Assembly: GCF_001426375.1 (NCBI RefSeq)
Contig: NZ_LMEO01000050.1
Location: 229,893 to 293,892, forward strand
Reading direction: 5' to 3'
Origin: Paenibacillus sp. Root444D2
GTDB lineage: Bacteria; Bacillota; Bacilli; Paenibacillales; NBRC-103111
Length of the DNA: 64,000 bases
The stretch's first letter is position 1. Each line of letters opens with the position of its first letter. The notes beneath the pieces are model-generated. The model searched no databases, had not been told where the DNA came from, and saw only the letters and a program-made list of their open reading frames with translations. Shown here one piece after another: positions 26,349 through 36,036 of this stretch. The translations under genes were made by a program, and so were the position numbers.

Positions 26349-28016
26349 TTAGCCCATCATTTGAAGTTCATTTAGTTCCTTTTTATCCTGATGCCCGGAA
26401 GGGAGTGTCACTTGAATATGTGTACCTTTTCCTTTCGTGCTCTGAATGTTAATCGTTCCGCCAAAAGACTGAACAAGCAGCTCCATGTTATTCACACCAA
26501 GTCCGGATACCTTAGGGTCAGATAGCCGTTCTGTAACACTGAATCCACTCCCGTTATCCAAGACAGAGAGCTTTACCTCATCTGACTTCATACTTAGATC
26601 TACCTGAATGTGGCTGCTTCGGCCATGACGAATGGCGTTTCCAGTTGCTTCCGATATGATCCTGAACAAAGCCTTTTGATAATTGACCTGCAGACCATGA
26701 TCATCACCAGTCACATTTAAGGTTACTTTCACAGCGTGCAGCTTGGACAAGCTGTCTAGATGAGATTTAACGGTTGTGATCCAAAAAGCACCGCCATTTT
26801 TCCTAGAACTAAGACTATAAATGGTTGAACGAAGTTCTTGAGATGCCGCTACAGATGACTCTTGGATAATTTGCAGCTGCTCCTTGATCTGATCTGTTGA
26901 AATGTCTTTCCATTTGCGACTGAGCGAATGTACGGCATACACAATTCCGAAAATGTACTGCGAAACGCTGTCGTGCATCTCGTCGGCAATCCGATTCTGC
27001 TCCTCGATAATCATCAACTGGTTCTCAATACGCTCGAGCTGATGCCTCTCCAAAATGACGGCGCACAGCTCAGATAGAAAATATAGCTGTTTGACAAACC
27101 AATGTCTGCCTTCCTCATAGCTGGAGCGCTCGATCTTAACTCCCATCACTCCCCAGAATCGGGTCGACGACTTGATGGGAATCACAAGAAAATCACCATG
27201 CTCAGGAAGACTCATCACCATACAGCTATCTAGCTGTCTGAGTTCGGCCGCATGATTTTCAATAGCAGTAGACAGGGAAGCTTCTACACCAACAGGCGTG
27301 ATACCCTGAGTAATCAGATGATCGTGCCCGCCATTTCCGCTCCCATTGACATCCCAGAAGAAGGACATTTTGAGCTTGGTCAGCTTTAGAGCGAATTCAG
27401 CAAAAATAATTTTCAAATTCTCCGATTCACTATGCGTAGCTGCTTCCACGATTTGATACAGCGACTTCATATGCTCCATCGTCTCCGTTGTTCGAGCGTT
27501 CGCAATTTCAAGCCTACTTTTGACACCAGCTAATAGTTGAATAGAGAGGGTCATGAATAATAGCATCAGGTAAAAGCGATTTTCATTTAATAACATAGTG
27601 GCTAGCGTCTGCGTCTGGTCATTGGCAAAAAAGTAGGAAAATGCGGTGACGAATAAGAAGTAACTCAGCATCATAAACCAGCAGTAGATAGAGGAGAGGT
27701 AGCTGGCAGCCATCCATGCGGGATTGAATACGCACCAAAGGAACGGACTGTCCATACCGCCGCTTAGAAGATGCAGGATCATCATCCCAGTCATTTCCAA
27801 GCCTACGGTTATTTTAATTGTGCGAGAGGCTTGGCCACTTTGGGTATACATGTCCGTAATCCACTTGGCAAAGATGAATAGCACCAAAATGATACCAATT
27901 TTGAAACGTAATGGGGGGCCACGATCCTCGATGGCATACACTAACGAAGTTCCTGCGAGCGAAATATACCGGTACAAGTAAAAGACTTTACTTTCACCAG
28001 AGAACATCTTCCTCAT
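26349..28016 (-). CDS. Membrane sensor histidine kinase (NarX/LiaS-type)
   Basis: About 555 residues. The N-terminal part has roughly five hydrophobic segments (about 15-165) with no large outside loop, so the signal is sensed in or at the membrane. A GAF-like region follows (about 190-330). The HisKA_3 dimer segment carries the phospho-acceptor in EEQNRIADEMHDSVSQYI, and the HATPase has LSVLDNGSGF and GLGVNNM. Start is the ATG at 28016, 11 bases after AAAGGA. Partner of the NarL/DegU-type regulator 47 bases downstream. Confidence 0.88.
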   Translation of the reverse strand: MRKMFSGESKVFYLYRYISLAGTSLVYAIEDRGPPLRFKIGIILVLFIFAKWITDMYTQSGQASRTIKITVGLEMTGMMILHLLSGGMDSPFLWCVFNPAWMAASYLSSIYCWFMMLSYFLFVTAFSYFFANDQTQTLATMLLNENRFYLMLLFMTLSIQLLAGVKSRLEIANARTTETMEHMKSLYQIVEAATHSESENLKIIFAEFALKLTKLKMSFFWDVNGSGNGGHDHLITQGITPVGVEASLSTAIENHAAELRQLDSCMVMSLPEHGDFLVIPIKSSTRFWGVMGVKIERSSYEEGRHWFVKQLYFLSELCAVILERHQLERIENQLMIIEEQNRIADEMHDSVSQYIFGIVYAVHSLSRKWKDISTDQIKEQLQIIQESSVAASQELRSTIYSLSSRKNGGAFWITTVKSHLDSLSKLHAVKVTLNVTGDDHGLQVNYQKALFRIISEATGNAIRHGRSSHIQVDLSMKSDEVKLSVLDNGSGFSVTERLSDPKVSGLGVNNMELLVQSFGGTINIQSTKGKGTHIQVTLPSGHQDKKELNELQMMG

Positions 28017-28588
28017 CTGTGTAATCATCCTTTAACCGATATTTGTATTTGGTTCCTTAAACAATACCCAAGTTTACCATTATCATAACAGTTAAATTTT
28101 TACAGTCAAAAGGGCTTTATATGACTATATACTTCGTATTATTTGTAGTTTTGTGTCTCATTAAATGGAAATTAACGATTTTCAGGAGTAAAGGTCTAGA
28201 CGTTTTGATTACATAGACCTAACCTTTTGGCGAATAAAAAACTGAAAGGGATTTCAATGCTATAAAAAAATTCATCCTTTTGTACCATAAATTTCCTGAA
28301 AAAAATTCTACTTTAGTGCACATAAACTCGATTTAGCTCACTTTGAGAAGCTTCCAAACAGGGATTGACATAATTCCTGCTTTAGTACGGATTTCATTTA
28401 GTTTAGGCTCGGATTGCGAGGCTAACTCGGGTAATGCAAGACTTAAGCTCGGTTTTCGAGCTTATTACCAATACTCATCTCTCTTTATTGCTGTAAGCCC
28501 GGAAAACAGCTTCTCAGCCTGCATACTCCCGCCTCTTATCTCGGTCAAACCCGAAGCAACACGTCTCCTACCGTCCTCCTAAAAGAAC

Positions 28589-28660
28589 AAATAAGCGCGA
28601 TAATTGTGAGCAGAAGCTCGTCGACAGAGTCTGAGAAGCCGAATATCGACTTCTCAGCAG
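28589..28660 (+). repeat. Dispersed three-hairpin repeat, copy A (5'-shortened)
   Basis: Matches the right two-thirds of the copies at 39.3 and 55.5 kb: a start like AATAAGCGCG, a GAAGCTCGTCGACAGAGTCT middle and a hairpin CTGAGAAG...CTTCTCAG with an 8-bp stem. The first hairpin is degraded here. Confidence 0.7.
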
Positions 28661-28684
28661 ACCATCCTGCGCGTCCATGCACAG

Positions 28685-28718
28685 ATAAAAAAAGAACCCG
28701 CAAAATTGCGAAGTTCTT
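28685..28718 (-). terminator. Terminator of the sugar isomerase operon
   Basis: Hairpin arms 28692-28697 and 28713-28718 with an inner CGCAA/TTGCG stem; a run of seven Ts follows on the minus strand. It lies about 110 bases past the last stop codon, after the 33-bp repeats. Confidence 0.75.
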
Positions 28719-28740
28719 GTCAGTCCTATGAGTTACAGAT

Positions 28741-28806
28741 GATTTTCTGATAATTCACTGATGATTCACCGTTGATTTTCTGATAATTCACTGATGATTC
28801 GCCGTT
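28741..28806. repeat. 33-bp tandem repeat, two units
   Basis: Two head-to-tail 33-base units (28741-28773, 28774-28806) that differ at one base; the flanks show decayed traces of more. It lies in the 3' untranslated part of the isomerase operon, between the stop codon and the terminator. Confidence 0.85.
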
Positions 28807-28830
28807 GCTTACCGATACTTTCCTGATGTA

Positions 28831-29700
28831 TTATTGATATTTCTTAATAAACGCAATCGCATTGGCAATATCTACTTCAGGCTTCTCCCCAACTTCACGC
28901 TCAATGGTCAAATAGCCCGTGTAACCAATGTCACGAAGCGCTTGAAAGTATCGACCGAAATCGACATGACCTTCACCTAGTGCGAGCTCTCGATAATAGG
29001 GTCCTGATGTCGCTGCCTCGGCGATAAGCTCGTGACTCATCGGTTGATAACCCAGTGAACCGTAGACTTCACGAGGGTCAGCCTGACGCAGTCGGACACC
29101 GTCCTTCACATGCGTGTGGACAATATAATCTTTCAACGTGATAACCCCTTGAACAGGATCATCACCAGTCACCATCACCATATTCGCTGGATCAAAGTTA
29201 ACGGAAACACCTTTAGTGGACAACGAATCTAGAAAGCTTTTCAAGTGTGCAGCTGTTTCTGGACCGGTTTCTACGGCAAAGTAAGCGCCTAAGCTGCTTG
29301 CATACACGCCTAATTCCTCACACGCATGCAGCATCGTTTCATAGATAGGGCCATTGGCCTGATCAGGTACGACACCGATGTGAGTGGTTACGACTTTGGT
29401 TCCCAGCTCAACCGCAAGGTCGAGAATACGCTTTGATTTCTCTATTTTGTCGGCATTCACGGACTGATCTTGGAAGCCATGACCGCCCAAATCCCCACAC
29501 AAAGCAGAGATGCTAAGCCCCAATGACTCGATGTATGCTTTCAGTTCTTTGCGCGCTTGAGGTGATAAGTTCGCCGGGTCCATCTCGCCTGAGACTGCAT
29601 ATATTTGTACCCCGTCTGCGCCGAGCTCTTTGGCTTTCTTCAAACCATCACGCAAGCCTAGTCGCAGACTGTCAACCATAATGCCAATCGGATTCCCCAT
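28831..29700 (-). CDS. Sugar phosphate isomerase/epimerase (AP endonuclease-like TIM barrel)
   Basis: 289 residues of the xylose-isomerase-like TIM barrel family. Metal-binding residues fit the pattern: FAVETGPETA (Glu), VNFDPANMVM (Asp), VHTHVKDG (His) and LTIEREVGE (Glu) at the end of strand 8. Such enzymes interconvert keto and aldo sugars or inositols; the substrate is unknown. Last gene of an operon with a related isomerase and a Gfo/Idh/MocA dehydrogenase, which together look like a sugar or inositol catabolic unit. Confidence 0.87.
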   Translation of the reverse strand: MGNPIGIMVDSLRLGLRDGLKKAKELGADGVQIYAVSGEMDPANLSPQARKELKAYIESLGLSISALCGDLGGHGFQDQSVNADKIEKSKRILDLAVELGTKVVTTHIGVVPDQANGPIYETMLHACEELGVYASSLGAYFAVETGPETAAHLKSFLDSLSTKGVSVNFDPANMVMVTGDDPVQGVITLKDYIVHTHVKDGVRLRQADPREVYGSLGYQPMSHELIAEAATSGPYYRELALGEGHVDFGRYFQALRDIGYTGYLTIEREVGEKPEVDIANAIAFIKKYQ

Positions 29701-29740
29701 ATTGCATTAACACACCTTTCGTATCGCTGAATTTTATTAC

Positions 29741-30601
29741 CTATTCCACATCTTCCCATAGCCTTCTAATATTTTGCAACCCAATCATCGTACCCATTTT
29801 GCATTCCTCCATGCCTTCAAATTCCAAGGAAATGAATCCGTCATAGCCGGAGCTTTTAATAACGCGCAGTACTTCTTTCATATCAATATCACCATGGCCC
29901 ACAATAGCGCCGCGCAAATGATTGCCTTGTAAGGTCTGGAACCAACCCTTGCCTGGATTTTGGTACGAAGGACGAAGGTAAAAATCTTTCACATGGACCA
30001 TCGATGCGAAGGGCAGATTATTTTTTACCGCTGCAACGGAATCTTCATCTACGCACATAAAATTGCCCACATCAAGCGTTGTGCGGAAATTGGGACGATC
30101 GACGGCTTGAATTAACGTTTGAACGCGGTCACTATGCTGCACAAAGTATCCGTGATTCTCGACGCTCGTTATGATGCCATATTGCGAAGCATAATCAGCA
30201 ATTTGCCGACAGGCCTCCGCCATACGCTCAAGTTCTTTGTTAAAGTTCGCAATAGAACGATCCTCACTTGATGCGACATCATGGCGCATTCTTTGTACAC
30301 CAAGCCTTGCAGCGAGATCAACTTCCCCTTTGACCCGTTTAATTTCCTGTTCATAGGCCTCTTGAGAATCCGTTAGAAAGTTTGCTCCAATCGCATAATT
30401 AGATATTTCGATGCCACGCGACTGTGCTTTAAGGCGAATCTCATCTGCAAGCTCCAAATTCCCAGGTAAATCAAAGCCAAGGGGTACAATCTCAACATGT
30501 TCGCCACCCTGGTCAGCAATCCAATCAATAGCACCAAAAATGTCCATTTCTCCAGCCTTCAGAGCTTGAAATAAACTATACGTACTAACGCCAAGTTTCA
30601 T
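29741..30601 (-). CDS. Sugar phosphate isomerase/epimerase
   Basis: 286-residue relative of the next gene. Conserved metal ligands are placed similarly: SVENHGYFVQ (Glu), TTLDVGNFMCVDED (Asp), MVHVKDFY (His) and FISLEFEGMEE (Glu). Forty bases separate it from the next isomerase. Two isomerases of one family in one operon suggest successive or alternative steps on a rare sugar. Confidence 0.87.
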   Translation of the reverse strand: MKLGVSTYSLFQALKAGEMDIFGAIDWIADQGGEHVEIVPLGFDLPGNLELADEIRLKAQSRGIEISNYAIGANFLTDSQEAYEQEIKRVKGEVDLAARLGVQRMRHDVASSEDRSIANFNKELERMAEACRQIADYASQYGIITSVENHGYFVQHSDRVQTLIQAVDRPNFRTTLDVGNFMCVDEDSVAAVKNNLPFASMVHVKDFYLRPSYQNPGKGWFQTLQGNHLRGAIVGHGDIDMKEVLRVIKSSGYDGFISLEFEGMEECKMGTMIGLQNIRRLWEDVE

Positions 30602-30631
30602 ATCCGTTCCTCCTTTTCTGATCCTAGATAG

Positions 30632-31696
30632 TTATAATCTGATTTCCTGACCTTTGGCAGCTGATTCATAAATACCACAAAGAATCTTCATCATGGTAAG
30701 TCCATCTTCAACTGGACTAATCGGTGAATTCCCAGTTCTACAACAGGATAAGAAGTGACTGATCTCCTGATTAAAAGCTTCTGTTATGTTAATCGATTTG
30801 CTATCTGTCTGTGGCGCTACATTCAAAATGGTATCCAGCATTTCCGTGACGAGGACAAGTTCAGGCTCCAATTCCACTCCGCCTTTATCTCCGTACAGCT
30901 TGACCGCGATCTCATCCTTTTTGGCATGAAGGGTAAAGCTAACATCAACCATAAGGGAAGCCCCATTTTCGAACCGAATTAAGGCATTGGCCATATCTTC
31001 AACGGTATTCAAATCAACATTATAATCAGCGGCTTTGTAAAAGGAAAGATTGCGCACATTCGCCCGATTTCCCAGCTTGTTATACGTATGACCACTGACC
31101 GATACAGGTTTCGGTCTCCCCATTAAGTACCAGCATAAGTCAATTACATGAACACCAATATCGATTAAAGGTCCTCCGCCGGATCGTTCCGAGTCAGCAA
31201 ACCAGCCTCCTGGATTACCTAATCGACGAAGACACGAAGCTTTGGCATAGTACAATTCTCCCAAATCGCCATTATCGATAAAGCGCTTAACGAGCTGAGC
31301 ATTGGTATCATATCTCCGTACAAAACCAACCTGCAAAATTTTCCCTGTTTCACGAACAGCGTCTTGAATACGCTCAGCCTCTTCTACGGTTTTACAAAGC
31401 GGTTTCTCTACTAAAACATGCTTGCCAGCACGCAAAGCTGCAATACTAATCTCGGCATGTGTATTATTCCATGTACAAATACTTACAGCATCCACTTCTG
31501 GATTGGCCAGGAGTTCCCGATAATCCGTGTAAATATGCTCCACATTATATTTGGCGGCTTTATCCTCCGCTCTTTGACGATTCAAATCACATACGGCGAC
31601 CAATTCTGCGTCTGCTTGCTTCACATAGGACTCAAAGTGCATATCGGATATCGATCCTGCACCGATTACACCAATTTTCATTTTGTTTAGGCTCAT
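30632..31696 (-). CDS. Gfo/Idh/MocA family oxidoreductase
   Basis: About 354 residues, two-domain NAD(P)-dependent sugar dehydrogenase. Rossmann motif KIGVIGAGSISDMHFESYV; catalytic-lysine motif HVLVEKPLCKTVEEA (EKP); GGPLIDIGVHVIDLCWYL supplies the conserved Asp/His pair of the active site. ATG at 31696 is taken because GGAGG lies 12 bases upstream; a start at 31729 lacks one. First gene of the isomerase operon. Confidence 0.9.
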   Translation of the reverse strand: MSLNKMKIGVIGAGSISDMHFESYVKQADAELVAVCDLNRQRAEDKAAKYNVEHIYTDYRELLANPEVDAVSICTWNNTHAEISIAALRAGKHVLVEKPLCKTVEEAERIQDAVRETGKILQVGFVRRYDTNAQLVKRFIDNGDLGELYYAKASCLRRLGNPGGWFADSERSGGGPLIDIGVHVIDLCWYLMGRPKPVSVSGHTYNKLGNRANVRNLSFYKAADYNVDLNTVEDMANALIRFENGASLMVDVSFTLHAKKDEIAVKLYGDKGGVELEPELVLVTEMLDTILNVAPQTDSKSINITEAFNQEISHFLSCCRTGNSPISPVEDGLTMMKILCGIYESAAKGQEIRL

Positions 31697-31807
31697 TGTA
31701 AATACTTGCCTCCTTCGTGTCATATGCAATCAGGATAGCATGATTTTTGCTGAGGTAGAATGCATAGGATGAGCATATCCATGGATTATATGGTCAAAAA
31801 AAGGCTT

Positions 31808-33010
31808 TCATTTAGAATGAGATCTCAGTTCTATGAGCATAAAGCAAATATTAGCAAGTCCAACAATGAAGAAGCTGAACCAAGGAAGAGCGCCCCAACC
31901 GAGCATGCTCCCCAAGTCGTACAAATAACCCCCGCCAACATTCCCAATCATAGCGCCGATGGATAAAGCAAAACTGTTAAAACCAAAATAACTGGCTATA
32001 CTTCCTGTCCCAGCGAATTCAGACACCATTGTATTCATCATTGGCTGCCAAAACACTTGCCCGAGCATTAATGAAATGACCCCCGCATAAATCCCCAACA
32101 TCGAGCCCGACATCCCAATTGTAAACAGCCCCGCCGAAATAAGTAACGTACCTAGTGACAGCACGCCAAAGGGCTGCATCTTAGTCTGACTTAATTTAGA
32201 AAAAGGAACCTGCAATAGTACCATCACAATGGCTCCGCAGCTATAAATGAACCCGATATTGGCTCCTGCAGCAATCTGATTCACTCGAAATGGAACGGCA
32301 ATGTATAGCTGTGCTACAAGCGACCAGGATATCATAGTAAACACCATGAATCGTATAAAACTGCGGTTCTGCAGCACTTTTTTCATCTGTGGCAAAATAC
32401 CTACGTATTTGGCTTTTGTTTGTTCAGATTTAATCTGCGGTAAAAAGAAAAGACTTAACATGAACGAAAATACAAAAATCAGCGTGGCCGTTATACTCAC
32501 ATATTGAAAACGAAAACCCATAAAAAACGCGCCTAGTATCGGCCCCACCACAAATCCCAAATTACTTAACATTTCACGTATCGAGTATACCGTAATCCGG
32601 TTTTCCGGTGTAGAAAGCGCTGCGTAATAGGCATAACTAGCTGGTTGAAATAATGCTGCGCCTAAACCCGAGAAGAAGCATGCTATGATTAAACCCGGAA
32701 TATGATCAACGAATCCGAATAATCCGAAACCGAACGTACGAATAAACAAACCTATCAAAATCGTACGCTTATACCCAAGCCTGTCGGCCAATGTGCCGCA
32801 GAAAACAGACAACCCTTGTTGACTGAAGCTGCGGATAGCTGATATGACCCCAACCATCGTGACGGTTAGCAGTAGATCATTCAGTAAATACGAAGCAAGC
32901 AGAGGAATCATCATATAAAATCCGACCGCCATGCTGAATGTATTCATAAACATGACCCAAAAAGGAAGTTTAATAGCGGTTAGCCTATTCATAGCTGTTA
33001 ACAAGAGCAT
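31808..33010 (-). CDS. MFS transporter
   Basis: About 400 residues with 12 hydrophobic segments. The major-facilitator loop 2-3 motif is GTLADRLGYKRTILIG; the second half repeats the layout. DHA1-like drug/metabolite:proton antiporter by its length, but substrate is open. The ATG at 33010 has AAGGA 9 bases before it. It ends about 110 bases before the start of the dehydrogenase operon, with no terminator seen, so read-through is possible. Confidence 0.85.
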   Translation of the reverse strand: MLLLTAMNRLTAIKLPFWVMFMNTFSMAVGFYMMIPLLASYLLNDLLLTVTMVGVISAIRSFSQQGLSVFCGTLADRLGYKRTILIGLFIRTFGFGLFGFVDHIPGLIIACFFSGLGAALFQPASYAYYAALSTPENRITVYSIREMLSNLGFVVGPILGAFFMGFRFQYVSITATLIFVFSFMLSLFFLPQIKSEQTKAKYVGILPQMKKVLQNRSFIRFMVFTMISWSLVAQLYIAVPFRVNQIAAGANIGFIYSCGAIVMVLLQVPFSKLSQTKMQPFGVLSLGTLLISAGLFTIGMSGSMLGIYAGVISLMLGQVFWQPMMNTMVSEFAGTGSIASYFGFNSFALSIGAMIGNVGGGYLYDLGSMLGWGALPWFSFFIVGLANICFMLIELRSHSK

Positions 33011-33147
33011 TTCCTCATTTCCTTGTACGATGCGATGTGTCAATTTTTACAAGATACATGATCTAACAAGGATTGTATATGGGCTTTCTTTATGTAGGCT
33101 TGGGTATATTATTGCTGTTCATATTCAGGGTTTAAATTAACCCAAAA

Positions 33148-33185
33148 AGGCGGCAGAATACGTTAGATACCGTATTCTGCCGCCT
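33148..33185 (-). terminator. Terminator of the quinone oxidoreductase gene
   Basis: 15-bp perfect stem (33148-33162 with 33171-33185), 8-base loop, then five Ts on the minus strand. It begins 9 bases past the stop codon. Confidence 0.9.
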
Positions 33186-33193
33186 ATTCCCTG

Positions 33194-34162
33194 TTAAGGG
33201 ATTAACAAGATTTTACCTGTGCTTTTCCTGCTCTCTAAGAGTCTGTGAGCTTCCGCGCCCTCCCTCAAAGGAAAGCATGTAAGGCTCTCTATTTGAATAG
33301 TCCCTCGCCGCAGCGCATCAAAAAGTTCGTTTGAACGCTCGATTCTATTCTGCAAGGTGGTCACATGGTTCCACAGGTCTCCTCCCGTCAGCGTTTTTGA
33401 GGTGTCCATGAGCATTCTTGGGTCAATAGAAGGTGGATCGCCTCCAGCCATGCCATAGAAAATGACTGCTCCCTTCGTTTTGGCAGCAGCGAAACTATCC
33501 ATTAACGTGGATCCTACTGAATCGTAAACGGCATTTACGCCGTGACTGTCACTGGACCAAATCTTGACCCCATTTACCCAATCGCTGTCGTAACTTAGAA
33601 CTTCATCTGCACCGGCTTTTAAGGCTATTTCCCTTTTGGCTTCCGAAGAGGTCAAACCGATGACTCGTGCCCCTTTACTTTTACACAGCTGTGTCAAAAT
33701 CTGTCCAACGCCACCTGCTGCAGCATGTACGACGATTTCGTCGCCGGATTGAACGCGATAGCTGTCATTCACCAAATAATGCGCCGTCATTCCCTGAAGC
33801 AATATACCCGCGGCGTGTTCGAACGTGATAGCCACAGGCAAAGGTATAGCACGATCTATTGGCACAGCAACCAATTCGGCATTGGCAAAAGGAACATCCA
33901 CGAAGGCAACTCGGTCTCCGACCTTGATTTGGTCCACATTCGAAGCTACTCGTTCGACAATGCCGGCGCCCTCATACCCTAGAATGAAAGGTGGTTGCCC
34001 AGCCAAATGATAGTTGCCTCGTCTCCTATATATGTCGGCGAAATTTAAGCCGATGGCTTCCGTTCTCACTAGGATATGGCCTAGTTCTAAGCTGGGCTCA
34101 GGAATGTTTACATATTGCAGAACCTCTGGCCCACCAAACTGCTCAAAAATTAGTGCTTTCAT
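33194..34162 (-). CDS. Quinone oxidoreductase / zinc-free alcohol dehydrogenase-like
   Basis: 322 residues of the medium-chain dehydrogenase family. No zinc-ligand cysteines; LGYEGAGIVERV marks the GroES-like domain and VHAAAGGVGQILTQLCKSKG the NADPH-binding site, as in QOR/zeta-crystallin. Reduces quinones by one electron using NADPH. GGAGG precedes the ATG. Single gene with its own terminator. Confidence 0.9.
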   Translation of the reverse strand: MKALIFEQFGGPEVLQYVNIPEPSLELGHILVRTEAIGLNFADIYRRRGNYHLAGQPPFILGYEGAGIVERVASNVDQIKVGDRVAFVDVPFANAELVAVPIDRAIPLPVAITFEHAAGILLQGMTAHYLVNDSYRVQSGDEIVVHAAAGGVGQILTQLCKSKGARVIGLTSSEAKREIALKAGADEVLSYDSDWVNGVKIWSSDSHGVNAVYDSVGSTLMDSFAAAKTKGAVIFYGMAGGDPPSIDPRMLMDTSKTLTGGDLWNHVTTLQNRIERSNELFDALRRGTIQIESLTCFPLREGAEAHRLLESRKSTGKILLIP

Positions 34163-34221
34163 TGACTACCTCCAACAGGCTAATCTTGCTAAAAAATTGT
34201 ATCATATTCCTCTTTTAAAGC

Positions 34222-34263
34222 AAAAAAGATCAACATCACCAGCGCGTACACTGGACGTTGACC
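34222..34263 (-). terminator. Terminator of the GGDEF/EAL gene
   Basis: Long stem (34228-34242 with 34251-34263, with two G-U pairs and small bulge) followed on the minus strand by six Ts. It starts 3 bases past the stop codon. Confidence 0.8.
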
Positions 34264-34265
34264 TC

Positions 34266-35909
34266 TCATCTCTTTGTAGCAACCACCTCTTTGGGTAATG
34301 AGGCAAGTTGGGCTGGCTTGTTGATATAATAACCTTGTACTCCCCAACAATTCATTTCCTTTAACATCCTATATTGTTCATATGTCTCGATGCCTTCTGC
34401 GATTACTTGCAGGTTCAGTGCATGGGCCATAGCTAAAATGGCTGAAATCAGAGAGACATTCATTTCGCAAATGAAAGACCTGTCAATCTTCAACTTATCT
34501 ATCGGCAGCAAGGTTAACATGCTTAACGAGGAATAGCCGGTTCCAAAATCATCTAAGGCAATAGTAAAGCCTTCAGCACGCAATTTTCGCAACGTTTGTT
34601 GGACATCTTCCATCGAATGAATCGTTTGGCTTTCTGTTATTTCCAACTCTATCCTACGCGGGTCCACATGCTCTTCTTTCAATATTTGAAGCATTTGATC
34701 AACGAAAAGATGTTCGTTTAATTGAATCCTCGAAATGTTGACCGAAATTTTAAATTGAGGACCGTATACCGCTTTTAAAAGATGCCAATCCTTACAAGCT
34801 TGCCGGATAACCCAGTATCCAATCGGAATAATCAAACCAGTTTCTTCAGCGACCGGAATAAAGTCATTCGGCTGAATCATTCCCATTTCGGCAGAGTTCC
34901 ATCTTAGCAGAGCCTCAGCTCCAATGAATTCCTCCCGAACCGGATTGTAAATAAGCTGATAAAGCAAATGCAATTCTTCTTTCTCAACCGCGCTTGAGAG
35001 AGCAATCTCATGAATGAAATTCTCAACGTGGTCGTATTTAGATGAAGCTTCGTAAATATGATATCTTTTTCTACCCGCCCCTTTGGCCTTATACAAGGCA
35101 ATGTCCGCTTGTTTTAACAGGGTTTGGACGGTTTCATTATTCACACTTTGAGCCACACCAATACTTACACTTAACTTCAATGGATGATCATTTACTGTAA
35201 AGGGAGCCGCAAAAAGTTGATTAATTTGGTCGGCAGTCTCCTCTGCTGATCCAGATTCCCCCATTGCTACAACGACAAATTCATCCCCGCCTAATCGTAC
35301 AAGTGTATACTCCGTACCAAATTTCTCAACAAGACGATTAGCGACCTCCACGAGTACGGTATCACCTACATCATGTCCGAAAATATCATTAATGTTTTTG
35401 AAATAGTCCAGATCAAGTAGATAAATGATTGCTGGATTATGCACATGCTCAAGCAGGAATCTTCGATTATATAGCTTGCTAAGATCGTCATGATAGGCGT
35501 AATGATAAAGCAAATTTTCGTGTTGTTTGCGCTCGGTAATATCACGAGTGACAGTAACGATGAACTCCATGTCACCGCTTTTATTAAAAATAGGTGTAAG
35601 TATACTTTCTCCGCTTAACATACCATTGGGCAGCACAACGCCATCCTCGTACTTAATGGTTCGTCTTTCTGTAACCACTCTCGTATATTTCTTATGTAAG
35701 TAATTCGCCATCTGGCTCGAGTTTGCATCAAAAAATGTTAGTCCAACAGCATCCATTGTAATTCCGCTAAAGTTCGTAGCAGCGCGATTTACATAATAGT
35801 ATTTTATATCCGATCCATCAACACTCATGATGTAAACCGAGTCTTCCATATTATCCATCATGCTTAGGAGTGTCTTAACATCAAGTAATTTATTCGCAGG
35901 ATTTATCAT
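34266..35909 (-). CDS. PAS-GGDEF-EAL cyclic-di-GMP enzyme
   Basis: 547 residues. PAS domain (about 12-125) then GGDEF (about 130-285) with an intact catalytic motif RLGGDEFVVV, then EAL (about 295-545) with IGAEALLRW, LDDFGTGYSSL and KIDRSFI, i.e. both halves carry the expected active-site motifs. It can in principle make and break c-di-GMP. No membrane segment. AGGAG upstream of the ATG. c-di-GMP often controls exopolysaccharide output, and a polymer locus is in the same window; a link is plausible but not shown. Confidence 0.92.
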   Translation of the reverse strand: MINPANKLLDVKTLLSMMDNMEDSVYIMSVDGSDIKYYYVNRAATNFSGITMDAVGLTFFDANSSQMANYLHKKYTRVVTERRTIKYEDGVVLPNGMLSGESILTPIFNKSGDMEFIVTVTRDITERKQHENLLYHYAYHDDLSKLYNRRFLLEHVHNPAIIYLLDLDYFKNINDIFGHDVGDTVLVEVANRLVEKFGTEYTLVRLGGDEFVVVAMGESGSAEETADQINQLFAAPFTVNDHPLKLSVSIGVAQSVNNETVQTLLKQADIALYKAKGAGRKRYHIYEASSKYDHVENFIHEIALSSAVEKEELHLLYQLIYNPVREEFIGAEALLRWNSAEMGMIQPNDFIPVAEETGLIIPIGYWVIRQACKDWHLLKAVYGPQFKISVNISRIQLNEHLFVDQMLQILKEEHVDPRRIELEITESQTIHSMEDVQQTLRKLRAEGFTIALDDFGTGYSSLSMLTLLPIDKLKIDRSFICEMNVSLISAILAMAHALNLQVIAEGIETYEQYRMLKEMNCWGVQGYYINKPAQLASLPKEVVATKR

Positions 35910-36036
35910 ACAAACGACTCCTCTATACTCACAACAACCTTATAACTGTCTCTAAGTTGACTGGAATATAGCATTCGACAGAAAACTTCATTTTCCTTCC
36001 ATACTTTCTTTTAAAGACTATCTTCACCTATTAATT

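Larger units (their letters stand above)
28029..28830. other. Gene-free gap with hairpins and repeats
   Basis: About 800 bases with no plausible gene. It holds an AAGCTCG/CGAGCTT hairpin (28445-28463), one copy of the dispersed three-hairpin repeat (28589-28660), a terminator for the operon to the right (28685-28718) and a 33-bp tandem repeat (28741-28806). The AT-rich left part (28029-28320) is the likely promoter region of the sensor kinase. Confidence 0.6.
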
